Assembly: GCA_027485615.1 (NCBI GenBank)
Contig: JAIXQS010000038.1
Coordinates: 1-64,000 of the forward strand
Direction: 5' to 3'
DNA from: Verrucomicrobiaceae bacterium
GTDB lineage: Bacteria > Verrucomicrobiota > Verrucomicrobiia > Verrucomicrobiales > Akkermansiaceae
Length of the DNA: 64,000 nt
In this document: in pieces, positions 1 through 9,004 of the stretch
Position numbering within the stretch: the first letter of the stretch is position 1
Layout: each line of letters opens with the position of its first letter
Notes under the pieces: generated by a model
Database searches by the model: none
Seen by the model: only the letters and a program-made list of their open reading frames with translations
Told to the model about the DNA's origin: nothing
Made by a program: the position numbers and the translations under genes

Positions 1-161
1 CAACCACCGCCCCCACCAGTCCCTCAAATACCTCTCCCCAAACCAATACCACCAACAACAATGCAACCAAGCAGCCTGAATAACACAAATGGCTGTCCAA
101 CTTCCGAGGGAGCGCTACAAACTACCGTTATGTCTGCGATGTCCGGCTCGCCAGCTCAGTC

Positions 162-926
162 GTGCGGGGATTTGCGCGGATGTTCGAGGCCACCCACCTG
201 TATTGCATGACATTGCCCATCGGCATGACAGGCGGGAGACAGATCGACGGAAAATACCAGATCCTGCTTTTTGAAAATGAGGCCGACTACATCAAGGAAG
301 GGGGGCCGCCCGGAAGCGCCGGGGTGTTCATGGGGGACAAGGGAATCATCATGGTTCCGCTCACCAGCCTGGGCGTCCGGCTCGTCGGCAAAACGTATGT
401 TCTGGATCGTGACAAAACGAACAAGACATTGCCCCATGAAATCACACACCAGCTCACCCCGAACCCTTTTTTCGAGGCGGGGTCCAGAGGCTGGTTCACC
501 GAGGGGCTGGCTGAATACGTGGCCGTCACGCCATACACGATGGGCACCTATGGCGTGCAGGTGAATCTGAACGCGCTCAAGGAATATGTAACCGCATACG
601 GCAAGGGAGGAACGGGTGGACGCAACCTGGGCAAAGAAATCCGCATCAACTCCTTGAAGCCGTTCTTTTTCCAAGACTACCGGACATTCGTCGCCAACGC
701 GAACCAGACCTACGGCATCTCCGCATTGCTTGTTTATTACTTCTTTCACTTCGATGGCGATGGCGACGCCAAACGCGTGAAGGCGTTTCTGGTCGCCCTT
801 CACGAAGGAAAAACAGATGAGGCGGCCATTACCGTCCTGCTGGATGGCCGCAGCTACGAGGAGCTGGAGAAGGAAATCGCCGAGAAGTGGAAGCGCAAGG
901 GCATCACATTCACATTCGGGGGTTAG
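162..926 (+). CDS. HExxH zinc-peptidase-like protein, probably 5'-damaged
   Basis: This encodes a 254-residue protein if read from the GTG at 162. The zinc-metallopeptidase (gluzincin-like) signature HEITH lies at residues 92-96, and WFTEGLAEY at 111-119 supplies a likely third ligand, Glu118, 22 residues later. The fold is therefore probably a secreted or envelope peptidase-like domain of the DUF1570 type; substrate unknown. The same frame upstream of 162 still reads like protein (YRYVCDVRLASSVV at 123-164), so the true domain starts earlier. It is cut by an in-frame TAA at 81-83, before which the frame encodes a Thr/Asn/Pro-rich linker back to the window edge. The natural gene is probably a longer secreted protein with a low-complexity linker, here broken by a nonsense change or sequence error. 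Alternatively a CTG or GTG start is used. Confidence 0.6.
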   Translation: MRGFARMFEATHLYCMTLPIGMTGGRQIDGKYQILLFENEADYIKEGGPPGSAGVFMGDKGIIMVPLTSLGVRLVGKTYVLDRDKTNKTLPHEITHQLTPNPFFEAGSRGWFTEGLAEYVAVTPYTMGTYGVQVNLNALKEYVTAYGKGGTGGRNLGKEIRINSLKPFFFQDYRTFVANANQTYGISALLVYYFFHFDGDGDAKRVKAFLVALHEGKTDEAAITVLLDGRSYEELEKEIAEKWKRKGITFTFGG

Positions 927-930
927 CGCC

Positions 931-2018
931 TCAACCGATCATTCCCATCCGCTCGAAGATCCAGAAGCATCCCATTCCGGCTATGGCCAAACATCCGGCC
1001 ATTCTCACCCGTTGAAACGCAGTGGTATGGTGCCAGCACAAGGTCAGGAGCCACGCGAAGGAAAGCAGGGCGACCTGTGCCGCCTCCACACCCAGGTTCG
1101 CGGAAACCAAGGCTGTCAGGAAACCTTCACCGGGCTGTAACCAGGCGGAAAGCGCACCGGCGAATCCCAGCCCGTGGATCAGTCCGAAGCCGAACACGAT
1201 CGCCAGCCGCAGCCATTGGCAGCGCTCCTTCCGCTCGCGCAGATTCTCCAAAGCCACCGCCACAAGGCTGAGGGCGATCAACGGTTCCACCCAGCTTCCC
1301 GAAACACGCACCCATCCCGCTGCTGCGAGCCCCAGCGTCAGCGTATGCGCCGCCGTGAATGCCAGCGATTGCGCAACCAACGGACGCCAAGACCTGCGGT
1401 AAAAAACAACCCCATCACAAACAGAACGTGATCCAGCCCATCCGGCAAAACATGCAGGAAGCCCTCCCGGAAAGTTTCGTGCCATGGCAGCCGGCCGCCC
1501 TTTTCCAACTCACGCGACTCGCCCGGCGCGAATGTCAGATACGAAGCCTCTTCGCCCGGCAGCCGCAGAACGAGTGACGGCCTATCCCCGCCCTTCCAAT
1601 CCAGCTGTAAGGCGCCGGGCACGGATTCCACCGCGCTCAGCCTCATCCGGAAATAGGCGCCGCCATTCATCCTTAAGGGAAAATCCGGAGGAACCGTCTC
1701 GAAATCCGGGAACGCCACTTCCCATCCCACCGCCTCACCTCCGCGTGAGATCACCAGCGATTCCCGCAGGTAGCGTTCCGCCTCGGCTCGCAGTTCCTTC
1801 CATCCCGTTTCCCCCATTTCCACCAGCCATTCGCGTTGCGGCGCAGGCGAGTTCATGTCTCCGCGCCGCTCCGGCACGGCATAACCCGCGTCGAACCATA
1901 TCTCCATTTCCCATGGAGTTCCCGGCCGCCACTCGCCATATAGCTGCGTGACCACATGCGCCCGCAGACCCTGCATCCCCAGGAAAATCCAAAACGCTAG
2001 CGGAAGCAGCACCCTCAC
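931..2018 (-). pseudogene. HupE/UreJ-family membrane protein, frameshifted
   Basis: Two overlapping reading frames together make one HupE/UreJ_2-type protein. Frame one (2018 to 1338) gives an N-terminal signal sequence, a soluble region and the family motif HVLPDGLDHVLFVMGLFF. Frame two (931-1485) continues with YRRSWRPLVAQSLAFTAAH, followed by several hydrophobic helices and HGLGFAGAL, a second family hallmark. The join falls on a run of six T (minus strand, 1401-1406), where one extra T or a -1 slip restores the full protein. Family members are polytopic membrane proteins associated with nickel or hydrogenase/urease systems, but many bacterial copies have no assigned substrate, and none of those partners is nearby. 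It could be a true mutation, a sequencing error in the homopolymer, or a programmed slip. Confidence 0.75.
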
Positions 2019-2077
2019 GGGGGGAAACGATCAGGCAGGAATTTTTCCGGCAAAACGTAACAAGGCATGGCAGCCAC

Positions 2078-3262
2078 TCAAAGGCCCACCTTGATCACGG
2101 CGATGGCGTTGCGGGCTTTTTCGCGCGCCTTTTCGATATCACTGTCCCTTGCGAGCGCGACGCCCATGCGGCGTTTGCCCGCGACATTGGGTTTCCCGAA
2201 AAGGCGGATCTGGGTATCGGGCTGGGCGAGGGCGTTTTCGAGGCCACCGTAGGAAATCGATTGCGATTCCCCCTCGACGAGCAGCACTGCCGAAGCCGAA
2301 GGACCATACAGCCGGACCTCCGGAATGGGCAGCCCGAGAATCGCGCGCGCATGAAGTGCGAACTGCGAAAGATCCTGCGAAATCATCGTCACCATTCCGG
2401 TGTCATGGGGACGCGGAGAGACTTCGGAAAAGATGATCTCATCGCCTTTCACAAAGAGCTCCACGCCGAAAATCCCGCGCCCACCCAGCGCATCGGTGAC
2501 GGCCTTCGCGCATCCCATCGCCCTCTCACGCGCAAGGCCGCTCATCGGCTGCGGCTGCCAACTCTCGCGGTAGTCGCCTTCGATCTGGATGTGCCCGATG
2601 GGTTCGCAAAACGACGTGCCGCCCGCGTGGCGCACGGTGAGTTGGGTGATCTCGTAATCGAAATCGACGAAGCCCTCTACGATCACCTTCCCCTTCCCCG
2701 CCCGGCCGCCTTTCTGCGCGTAATCCCACGCAGCTTTTATGTCCTCGGGACGCTTCACCGTGCTCTGGCCTTTTCCCGAGGAACTCATGATCGGTTTCAC
2801 CACGCAAGGCAGCCCGATCTCCGCGACCGCGGCGAGGTATTCCTCCTCGGTGGCGGCGAAACGGTAAGGAGAGGTTTTCAAACCCAGTTCCTCGGCGGCG
2901 AGCCGGCGGATGCCCTCACGGTTCATCGTCAGCTGGGTGGCCCGCGCCGTGGGGATGACGGTGGCAAGTCCCGCCGCCTCGATTTCCGCCAGCGTGTCCG
3001 TCGCGATCGCCTCCACCTCGGGCACGATCAGATGCGGGCGCTCGGCCTCGATCACCGCCCGCAGCGCCGACCCGTCGAGCATGTTGACGACATGAGAGCG
3101 ATCCGCCACCTGCATCGCCGGCGCGTTTGCGTAGCTGTCCACCGCGATGACCTCGACCCCGTAGCGCTGCAACTCGATCACCACCTCCTTCCCGAGCTCG
3201 CCCGAGCCGCAGAGCATTACGCGCGTCGCGCCGTCGGTGAAAGGAGTGCCGATGCTTGCCAT
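2078..3262 (-). CDS. purT: Formate-dependent phosphoribosylglycinamide formyltransferase
   Basis: PurT uses ATP and formate to formylate glycinamide ribonucleotide in de novo purine synthesis, a folate-independent alternative to PurN. The product is 394 residues, matching the usual length. The N-terminal nucleotide-binding fold shows [13 protein letters not shown], the ATP-grasp region shows [12 protein letters not shown], and the metal/ATP-binding segment shows [20 protein letters not shown]. Reading from the earlier ATG at 3367 would add 35 poorly conserved residues, so the ATG at 3262 is chosen. A possible -35/-10 pair (TTCGCG, CTAGGT) sits 35 nt before it. The gene stands alone between the broken HupE gene and the PVC cytochrome. 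Confidence 0.95.
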   Translation of the reverse strand: MASIGTPFTDGATRVMLCGSGELGKEVVIELQRYGVEVIAVDSYANAPAMQVADRSHVVNMLDGSALRAVIEAERPHLIVPEVEAIATDTLAEIEAAGLATVIPTARATQLTMNREGIRRLAAEELGLKTSPYRFAATEEEYLAAVAEIGLPCVVKPIMSSSGKGQSTVKRPEDIKAAWDYAQKGGRAGKGKVIVEGFVDFDYEITQLTVRHAGGTSFCEPIGHIQIEGDYRESWQPQPMSGLARERAMGCAKAVTDALGGRGIFGVELFVKGDEIIFSEVSPRPHDTGMVTMISQDLSQFALHARAILGLPIPEVRLYGPSASAVLLVEGESQSISYGGLENALAQPDTQIRLFGKPNVAGKRRMGVALARDSDIEKAREKARNAIAVIKVGL

Positions 3263-3415
3263 GCGGAAACCTAGAAACCGCGATCGGGTTTCGCGAACCA
3301 AATTTTGGGGGGCGCGCCCACTCATCGGAATCTGCCTCGCTGCGCGGCGGTCGTAGGATATCTCCAATTCCTAATTCAGAGGAAATCAGGAGTTCAGGCG
3401 CAAGTCCCAGCCACT

Positions 3416-6400
3416 TCATTTCAACGACATCAGATACGAAAGCAGATCCTTGCGCTGCTGGTCGCTTAGGGAGTCAAGCAAGCCTTCGGGCATGAGGGAT
3501 TGGCGGAGGAATTGGGTGGAGGCGATGTCCTTGCGTTCGATGCGGCGGTCTTCGGCGCCCATCTGGCGGACGACGACCGCGTTCTTGTCCTCGCTGACGA
3601 AGAAGGCATCGAGGAGCGAGCCGTCCTTGAGGGTGACACGGAAGATGCGGTAGCCGGGCTCGATGGCGGCGTTGGGGGTGAGGATGTTGCGGACGATGGC
3701 CTCCGGGCCCATGGCACCGACGGAGCTGAGATTCGGGCCCATGGTTCCGCCGGTGCTGCCGATCTGGTGGCAGGCGATGCAGAGGGCGGAGAGGGCTTGA
3801 CCGGCCACGGGATCACCGGGGGATTTGGCGAGGGCAAGGTAGTGCTGGTATTTTTCGTCGAAGGTTTTCGCCTGCGCCTCGCTCATGACGGGCGGCACGT
3901 CGAGCGTGCGGACCAATGCGGCGTCGGGGTGGGTTTTGCCCCAGCCTTGGCCGTTGGTGCTGTTGAAGAGCAGGGCGCTGTCGCCGCCGGGGACGCTGCG
4001 GTCGAAGTGGGCGCGGATTTCCTCCCCGCTGCGCTCGCGGCTCCAGATGCGGTATTCGGCGAACTGCCCGTGGGTGCCTTGATTCGTTGTGCTCCAGCCG
4101 ATGCGGAAATCGGGGATGTCGTGGGGGATGGGTTTCGATGCGGCGTTGTCGAGTTCGCCGTTCATGTAGATTTTGCAAGCGCCGGAGGCATCGCGGGTGA
4201 CGGCGATGTGGGTCCAGAGGTCGGCGGTGATTTTCTTTTTCGCAATGATGGCATCGCCCGGCTTGCTGCCGCCGTAGATGCGGAGCGTTTCTCCGAAGAA
4301 GTTGATGTCGAGCAGTCCGGGCGATCCGCCGAGGCTGTCATTCTGGTCGATGCCGGGGTTGAGTTTCACCCATGCCTCGATGGTGAACGCTCCCTTGAGG
4401 GTGATGCCGGTGGGGATGAAGGCGTTGTCCTTGCCGTTGAGCTGGAGGACGGGGCGGAACTTGTCGCCGAGCTGGTTGAGGAGTTTTCCAAGTTCCGGAT
4501 CATTGCCGAGGACGGTTTGCAAGCGGTTGAGCGCGATCGCGCTGAGGTCTTCGGGCTTGAGTTTTTGCGAGAGGTTGGCGGCGACGAGGGCGGAGGCTCC
4601 GCTTTTGTGCGAACTGAGGATCTCGATGACCTGGGCGCGGAACTGGCCGGGGACTTGGGGCAGGCCTTCGATGGTGGCGGTTTCCGCATCCTTCGCGCGG
4701 GAGTTGGCAAGGGCGCGGAGCGTGGCGAGCCTGAGTTCCTGGTTGTCATTCTTCAGGAGTGCGGCGAGGGGAACCGGGTTGGCGTTCTGCTGCGCGGCGA
4801 GGGCATCGAGCGCAGCGATGCGGAGCGCGTTGTCGGGGGAATCGATGGCGATCCCGTGGAGGCGGTCCGCCGTGTTTTTCAAACCGAAGGCGGCGCTGAG
4901 CCCCACGCCGCGCTTCAGATCGTCGGCGTTGCCTTGGAGGAGCTGATCGACGGGCTCGGCGATGAGCGACTCGATTTTCTGCGGGGCGATGCGGCTTTTG
5001 TTGGCGAGCAGTGCGTCGATGATGGCTTGGCCGGTGGCGGGATCCTTGAGCTTGGCACGCAGCATTTCCGCAACGCCGGATTGGTCGATGGCTTGCACGA
5101 GCAGCAGGATTTCCTGCGGGTTCGGCACGCGGTTCGATTTCCCCAGTGCCGAGGCGACGAGCGGTGCGGCTTGCGCGGGCGGCAGGGCGAGCGCGGCTAA
5201 CAGCAAACTTTCGGCGGGCAGCGACTTCGCGCCGTCGGAGGCGAGTAAGGCGGCGAGCTCGGCGGGGTGGCGCTCGAGCAGGAGGCGCACGACATAGCGT
5301 TCGAATTCGCGGTCGTAAGCTTCGCGGATCAGGATCGTGCCTTTGCGGGTGCTGGGCGAGTTGGGTTCGTCTAGGGCGGTGAGCTCGTGGTCGAGCAGGG
5401 CGAGGAGAAGCGGATTCTTGTCCGCTGTTTTTCCAAGCCAATAACCGATGCTTGTGATGGCCTCGCGGCGGACGTTCTTGTCCGGGTCTTTGCGGAGGCG
5501 GGCAAGGATGGGGGAAAAGGCCTCCGCTTCTGTTAGAGCGCGCGCGGTTTCGCGGCGGAGGTGCTTGTCGGGCGAGGCGGCGGAAGTTTCGAGCCGCGCC
5601 AGATCCGGCGTGTGGGCCATGAGCGCCGGGACGTGGGTGAGGTCTTTGGCGGTGACCTTGCGGTCGGCGAGGGTTTGCGCGGCGATGTGGGTCTGCGCAA
5701 GCGAGGGGGATTTCAGGAGAGCTTCCAAGGCGGCATCGTCGAGCTTGGTGAAGTCCGGCACCTCGAACCTTTTCTGATCCTTGTGTTTGATGCGCCAGAT
5801 GCGGCCGCGGAGCTTGTCGCGATCCGGATGGGCGCGCGGCACTTCGTTATGGCTGATGATCTTGTTATACCAATCCACGATATACACGCATCCGTCCGGC
5901 CCAAGGGTGAGGGCGACGGGGCGGAACCACGGATCGTCGCAGGTGAGGAAGTCCGCGATTTTGTCGAACTGCCAGTCGGTGAGATAGTGGTCGGGCGAAG
6001 GTTGGTCGCGTCGCATCACGGCGGTGTTGATGCGGCAGGTGATCGGGTTCGCGACGAGCATGAGGTTGCCGTAGGGTGCGGGATAAGCCCCCTCGGCATC
6101 GGTGAGGGCGAGGCCGCTGAGGCCGGTGCCGCCGAAGCGCTGTTTCATGAATGTGGCGGGAAATTCCGGCGCGTAGCTTTTCCACTGGGCGTTCGAGCAG
6201 CCGGGGTAGTTGCCGTATTCGTGGAAGGGCATGACACCGTAGCCGAAGTCGTTGGCTTCCTGGATGAAGGTTTCGCCGTTGCGATCCATGGCGAGTCCCC
6301 AGATGTTGCAGGGGCCGTTCGAGGTGATCTCGAACTCGCTGCCATCCGGGCGGAAGCGCGCCATGCGGGTTTGGTCGAACTGGATGGCCTTTTCCTGCGG

Positions 6401-7633
6401 GTCTTGCGGGCGTTTCACCTTGCTGTAGTTGAAAGCGCCCTGCGCCATCCAGATCCAGCCACCGGGGGCGCGGGTGAACTGGTGGGGGAAAAGGTGCGAG
6501 TCCTGCACGCCGAAGCCCTCGAGGATGACCTCGCGCTTATCGGAGATATTGTCGTTGTTCGTGTCCGTTAGGAGCACGATGTCACGTCCGTGTTGGGCGT
6601 AGCACTTCGAGCCATCGCCCCATGGCAGAATGCCCAGCGGGATCGCGAGGCCGTCCGCGAAAACATGATCGGGCTTGAGGCCGGCGGCGGGGATGGGTTT
6701 TCCGAAAACAGCGTCGCGGTTGTAGATGAGGATCTTGTCCTTCGCCTTGCTGGCGTAGAGGGCATCGGCGTAGCTGGCGTTCTCGTTCGCATCGACGGGA
6801 TATTCGAGAGCGGTATGCGTCCACATGCGGCCACGCTGGTCGAAGTAAACGGAGATGAATTTCCCTGCAGGGACGGCCGGATCTTCGGCAGCGACGAGTT
6901 CGATCTCGAAACCGGGCGGGAGGTGGAAGGCGGCTTGCTGTTCCTGCGGAGTGCGCGGCTTGGCGTGCTCGATGGGCTGCATTTTCGGTTCCGGCGCTCC
7001 CTGGAAAACAGGTTTCGCCTCGAGTTCCTCGATGGTGATGTCCTTGAACTCGACGAGGAATTTCCCGCCGGAGTGCGCCTGGAAACCAATCAGGCCATCG
7101 CGCGGGATGGAGGAATCAGCCTCTGTGAAGTCGATGGCTAGCACGCCGTTGATCCAGGTGCGGATACGCGGCCCCTCGCAGAGGATGCGGTATTCGTTCC
7201 AGTCCCAATCCTTGACGACGGACTTGAGCGCGGCCTCGTCCACGGGCACCGCAATTTTTTTGTTCCGGCGGTGCTCGTCCCAGATTGTGCCCCAGTAGCC
7301 GATGCCGGCATCGACCTGATATCCGGACATGTGGGCGTCCTTACCGCGAAGGCTGCGCACTTGAATGCCGGAGTTCGCGAAGCCCTCTTTTTGCGTGAGC
7401 TTCACCTTGAAGCGCAGATCGAAGTCCGCGTAGCTCTTGGTGGTTCCGAGAAAGGTGTTGAGCGGCACCTTTTCCTCCATCGAACCGCCGACGATTTTCC
7501 CGTCCTCCACCTTCCACCACTTTTTCTCAGCCTCCGGTATTTCCCAGCCGGTGAGGGTTTTCCCGTCGAAAAGCGGGACGGGCGCGGCGTGGGCGGCGCA
7601 GCAGAGGCCGAGGAGGATGAGTGGGAATTTCAT
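3416..7633 (-). CDS. Secreted DUF1080-propeller-HEAT-LamG-cytochrome c fusion
   Basis: This is a 1405-residue exported protein with a signal peptide (MKFPLILLGLCCAAHA). Domains in order: a 3-keto-disaccharide hydrolase/DUF1080 beta-sandwich (about 18-210, beginning VPLFDGKTLTGWE); a PVC-type membrane-bound-dehydrogenase beta-propeller (about 235-640); HEAT-like helical repeats (about 640-1010); a LamG/concanavalin-like domain (about 1060-1230); and a C-terminal haem-binding domain with CIACH and the motif ALCIACHQIGSTGG. Such proteins are typical of Verrucomicrobiota and Planctomycetota and are presumed to oxidise or process sugars outside the cytoplasm; substrate unknown. The ATG at 7633 is chosen because it starts the signal peptide. 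It lies 4 nt after the Dabb gene, so the two are probably one operon. Confidence 0.88.
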   Translation of the reverse strand: MKFPLILLGLCCAAHAAPVPLFDGKTLTGWEIPEAEKKWWKVEDGKIVGGSMEEKVPLNTFLGTTKSYADFDLRFKVKLTQKEGFANSGIQVRSLRGKDAHMSGYQVDAGIGYWGTIWDEHRRNKKIAVPVDEAALKSVVKDWDWNEYRILCEGPRIRTWINGVLAIDFTEADSSIPRDGLIGFQAHSGGKFLVEFKDITIEELEAKPVFQGAPEPKMQPIEHAKPRTPQEQQAAFHLPPGFEIELVAAEDPAVPAGKFISVYFDQRGRMWTHTALEYPVDANENASYADALYASKAKDKILIYNRDAVFGKPIPAAGLKPDHVFADGLAIPLGILPWGDGSKCYAQHGRDIVLLTDTNNDNISDKREVILEGFGVQDSHLFPHQFTRAPGGWIWMAQGAFNYSKVKRPQDPQEKAIQFDQTRMARFRPDGSEFEITSNGPCNIWGLAMDRNGETFIQEANDFGYGVMPFHEYGNYPGCSNAQWKSYAPEFPATFMKQRFGGTGLSGLALTDAEGAYPAPYGNLMLVANPITCRINTAVMRRDQPSPDHYLTDWQFDKIADFLTCDDPWFRPVALTLGPDGCVYIVDWYNKIISHNEVPRAHPDRDKLRGRIWRIKHKDQKRFEVPDFTKLDDAALEALLKSPSLAQTHIAAQTLADRKVTAKDLTHVPALMAHTPDLARLETSAASPDKHLRRETARALTEAEAFSPILARLRKDPDKNVRREAITSIGYWLGKTADKNPLLLALLDHELTALDEPNSPSTRKGTILIREAYDREFERYVVRLLLERHPAELAALLASDGAKSLPAESLLLAALALPPAQAAPLVASALGKSNRVPNPQEILLLVQAIDQSGVAEMLRAKLKDPATGQAIIDALLANKSRIAPQKIESLIAEPVDQLLQGNADDLKRGVGLSAAFGLKNTADRLHGIAIDSPDNALRIAALDALAAQQNANPVPLAALLKNDNQELRLATLRALANSRAKDAETATIEGLPQVPGQFRAQVIEILSSHKSGASALVAANLSQKLKPEDLSAIALNRLQTVLGNDPELGKLLNQLGDKFRPVLQLNGKDNAFIPTGITLKGAFTIEAWVKLNPGIDQNDSLGGSPGLLDINFFGETLRIYGGSKPGDAIIAKKKITADLWTHIAVTRDASGACKIYMNGELDNAASKPIPHDIPDFRIGWSTTNQGTHGQFAEYRIWSRERSGEEIRAHFDRSVPGGDSALLFNSTNGQGWGKTHPDAALVRTLDVPPVMSEAQAKTFDEKYQHYLALAKSPGDPVAGQALSALCIACHQIGSTGGTMGPNLSSVGAMGPEAIVRNILTPNAAIEPGYRIFRVTLKDGSLLDAFFVSEDKNAVVVRQMGAEDRRIERKDIASTQFLRQSLMPEGLLDSLSDQQRKDLLSYLMSLK

Positions 7634-7637
7634 TGGC

Positions 7638-7943
7638 TCAAAGGGAGGGTGTTTCGAAATCGAATACGACGACGCGCGCGAGGCATGGGACGACAATCTC
7701 CTTCACCGCTTCGTGGACGGGGTGAGGGAGATACGAGTCGCGGCTTTCCAGGCTATCAAAGGTCATGATGAAACCGTGGGTGAAGCCTTCGTTCAGTCCC
7801 TCGTCGCTCTGGTAGGAGCCGTGCTCGAAGCCGAGCAAGCCGTCGATCTTGCCGACCATGCCCGCCATTGCCGCGAAGCATTCCTGGATTCTGTTTTCGG
7901 TGATGTCGGGGTGAAACTGGAAGACTCCGAAATGTCGTATCAT
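7638..7943 (-). CDS. Dabb (stress-responsive A/B barrel) protein
   Basis: This is a 101-residue small ferredoxin-like barrel protein. The features that fit the family are the opening IRHFGVFQF, the central LGFEHGSYQSDEG and the segment FTHGFIMTFDSLESRDSYL followed by HPVHEAV. Dabb proteins are dimeric alpha/beta barrels with varied or unknown roles, and no catalytic residue can be assigned here. It is the first gene of a two-gene unit with the large PVC cytochrome 4 nt downstream. A TTGCGC/TAGGGT promoter-like pair places the likely transcript start at or just before the ATG (37 nt from the -35). Confidence 0.85.
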   Translation of the reverse strand: MIRHFGVFQFHPDITENRIQECFAAMAGMVGKIDGLLGFEHGSYQSDEGLNEGFTHGFIMTFDSLESRDSYLPHPVHEAVKEIVVPCLARVVVFDFETPSL

Positions 7944-7952
7944 GGTTCCCAG

Positions 7953-7980
7953 ACCCTAGGCCCCCGCCCCCGCCGCGCAA
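7953..7980 (-). promoter_or_regulatory. Candidate promoter of the Dabb-cytochrome operon
   Basis: On the minus strand TTGCGC (7980-7975) is followed by a 16-nt spacer and TAGGGT (7958-7953). The start codon lies 37 nt from the first T, so the transcript would have little or no leader. This is prediction by eye. Confidence 0.35.
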
Positions 7981-8063
7981 GCGAGCCCTTTGCACAAACG
8001 CTTATCGGATATCCACATGGGTGGTGAAGATCTTGCGTGCATGGCCCGGGAATTTCCGCTGCG

Positions 8064-8954
8064 ATGGGCGGCATGGGAGCGGCGTTGAAACGAAAGGGCA
8101 GGCAATCCGAGGACGTACATGCCCTCGGCGCGGGCACGACGTGGGAAGCCGTGCTGGGCACGGAAAAGAACGCGCCGGAATGGCTGGGCGGCTCGCCCCT
8201 CGCCCGGGAGCTTTCCCGCCACCAGATCGCACATGCCGGGATCATGAAAGCACGCGCCCCGTTCCGCATCGTGCGCCACGACCAATCCGGGACATTCCTG
8301 ATGGCCTGCCTCAGCGGCGAGGGCGAGGTGCTCAGCGACGGCGGCTGGCGCACGATCCGCGCCGGCCACGCCTGTCTGATGCCCCCGTGGGTGATGAACG
8401 CATTCCATTGCAAACCCGGCGGGACATGGGAGTTCGCATGGGTGCGCTACCTCGAATCCCGCGAGACGAATCCCGTCGTCTCCGCCCATTCCCCGGTGTT
8501 CGGGATATACAACGGCGAGCCGCTGCGGCACGGCATCGCGGGGCTCCGCGCCGAGGCGCTCGCCGAGGCCGTACCCGCCACGATGGGGCTGTGGAGCGAG
8601 CTGATCCACGGTTACGTGATGCGCTTCGCCCAGCCGCACCGCCGCGACAGCCGCCTGTGGAAACTATGGAAAGCCGTCGATGAAACCCCGGCGAGGGCAT
8701 GGAGCCTGCAGGAGCTGGCCGACGAGGTTTTCGTGAGCCGCGAGCACCTGCGCCGGATCAGCGCGAAGGAACTCGGCCGCAGCCCCATGCAACAGGTGAC
8801 CTTCATCCGGATGCAGAAAGCGGCGCGGATACTCGCAACCAGCGAGGAGAAAATCGAGACCGTCTGCCGCGCCGTCGGCTACAGCAGCGTCCAGACCTTC
8901 TCCAACACCTTCCTGAAATGGATGGGCCGTCGCCCTTCCGGGCACAGGCGGTGA
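8064..8954 (+). CDS. AraC-family transcriptional regulator
   Basis: This is a transcription factor of about 296 residues. The N-terminal part resembles the AraC cupin ligand-binding domain (GTFLMACLSGEGEVLSDGGW, then HACLMPPWVMNAFHC). The C-terminal ~100 residues carry two helix-turn-helix motifs: SLQELADEVFVSREHLRRIS, and IETVCRAVGYSSVQTFSNTF with the typical FSNTFLKWMGRRPS ending. It is probably a sugar-responsive activator. It lies 50 nt before a sialate O-acetylesterase gene on the same strand and may control it. Start choice is uncertain: GTG 8037, ATG 8064 or ATG 8073 are all possible. Confidence 0.88.
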   Translation: MGGMGAALKRKGRQSEDVHALGAGTTWEAVLGTEKNAPEWLGGSPLARELSRHQIAHAGIMKARAPFRIVRHDQSGTFLMACLSGEGEVLSDGGWRTIRAGHACLMPPWVMNAFHCKPGGTWEFAWVRYLESRETNPVVSAHSPVFGIYNGEPLRHGIAGLRAEALAEAVPATMGLWSELIHGYVMRFAQPHRRDSRLWKLWKAVDETPARAWSLQELADEVFVSREHLRRISAKELGRSPMQQVTFIRMQKAARILATSEEKIETVCRAVGYSSVQTFSNTFLKWMGRRPSGHRR

Positions 8955-9004
8955 GCATCGGATACGGAGGGAAAGGTGCGGGTCGATCCACCCGTAACGG
9001 CATC

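Noticed and set aside
3500-5200. Long plus-strand reading frame opposite the multidomain cytochrome
   Set aside because: It is antisense to clear HEAT, LamG and haem domains and its protein is a Glu/Val/Gly-rich mirror of the real codon pattern.
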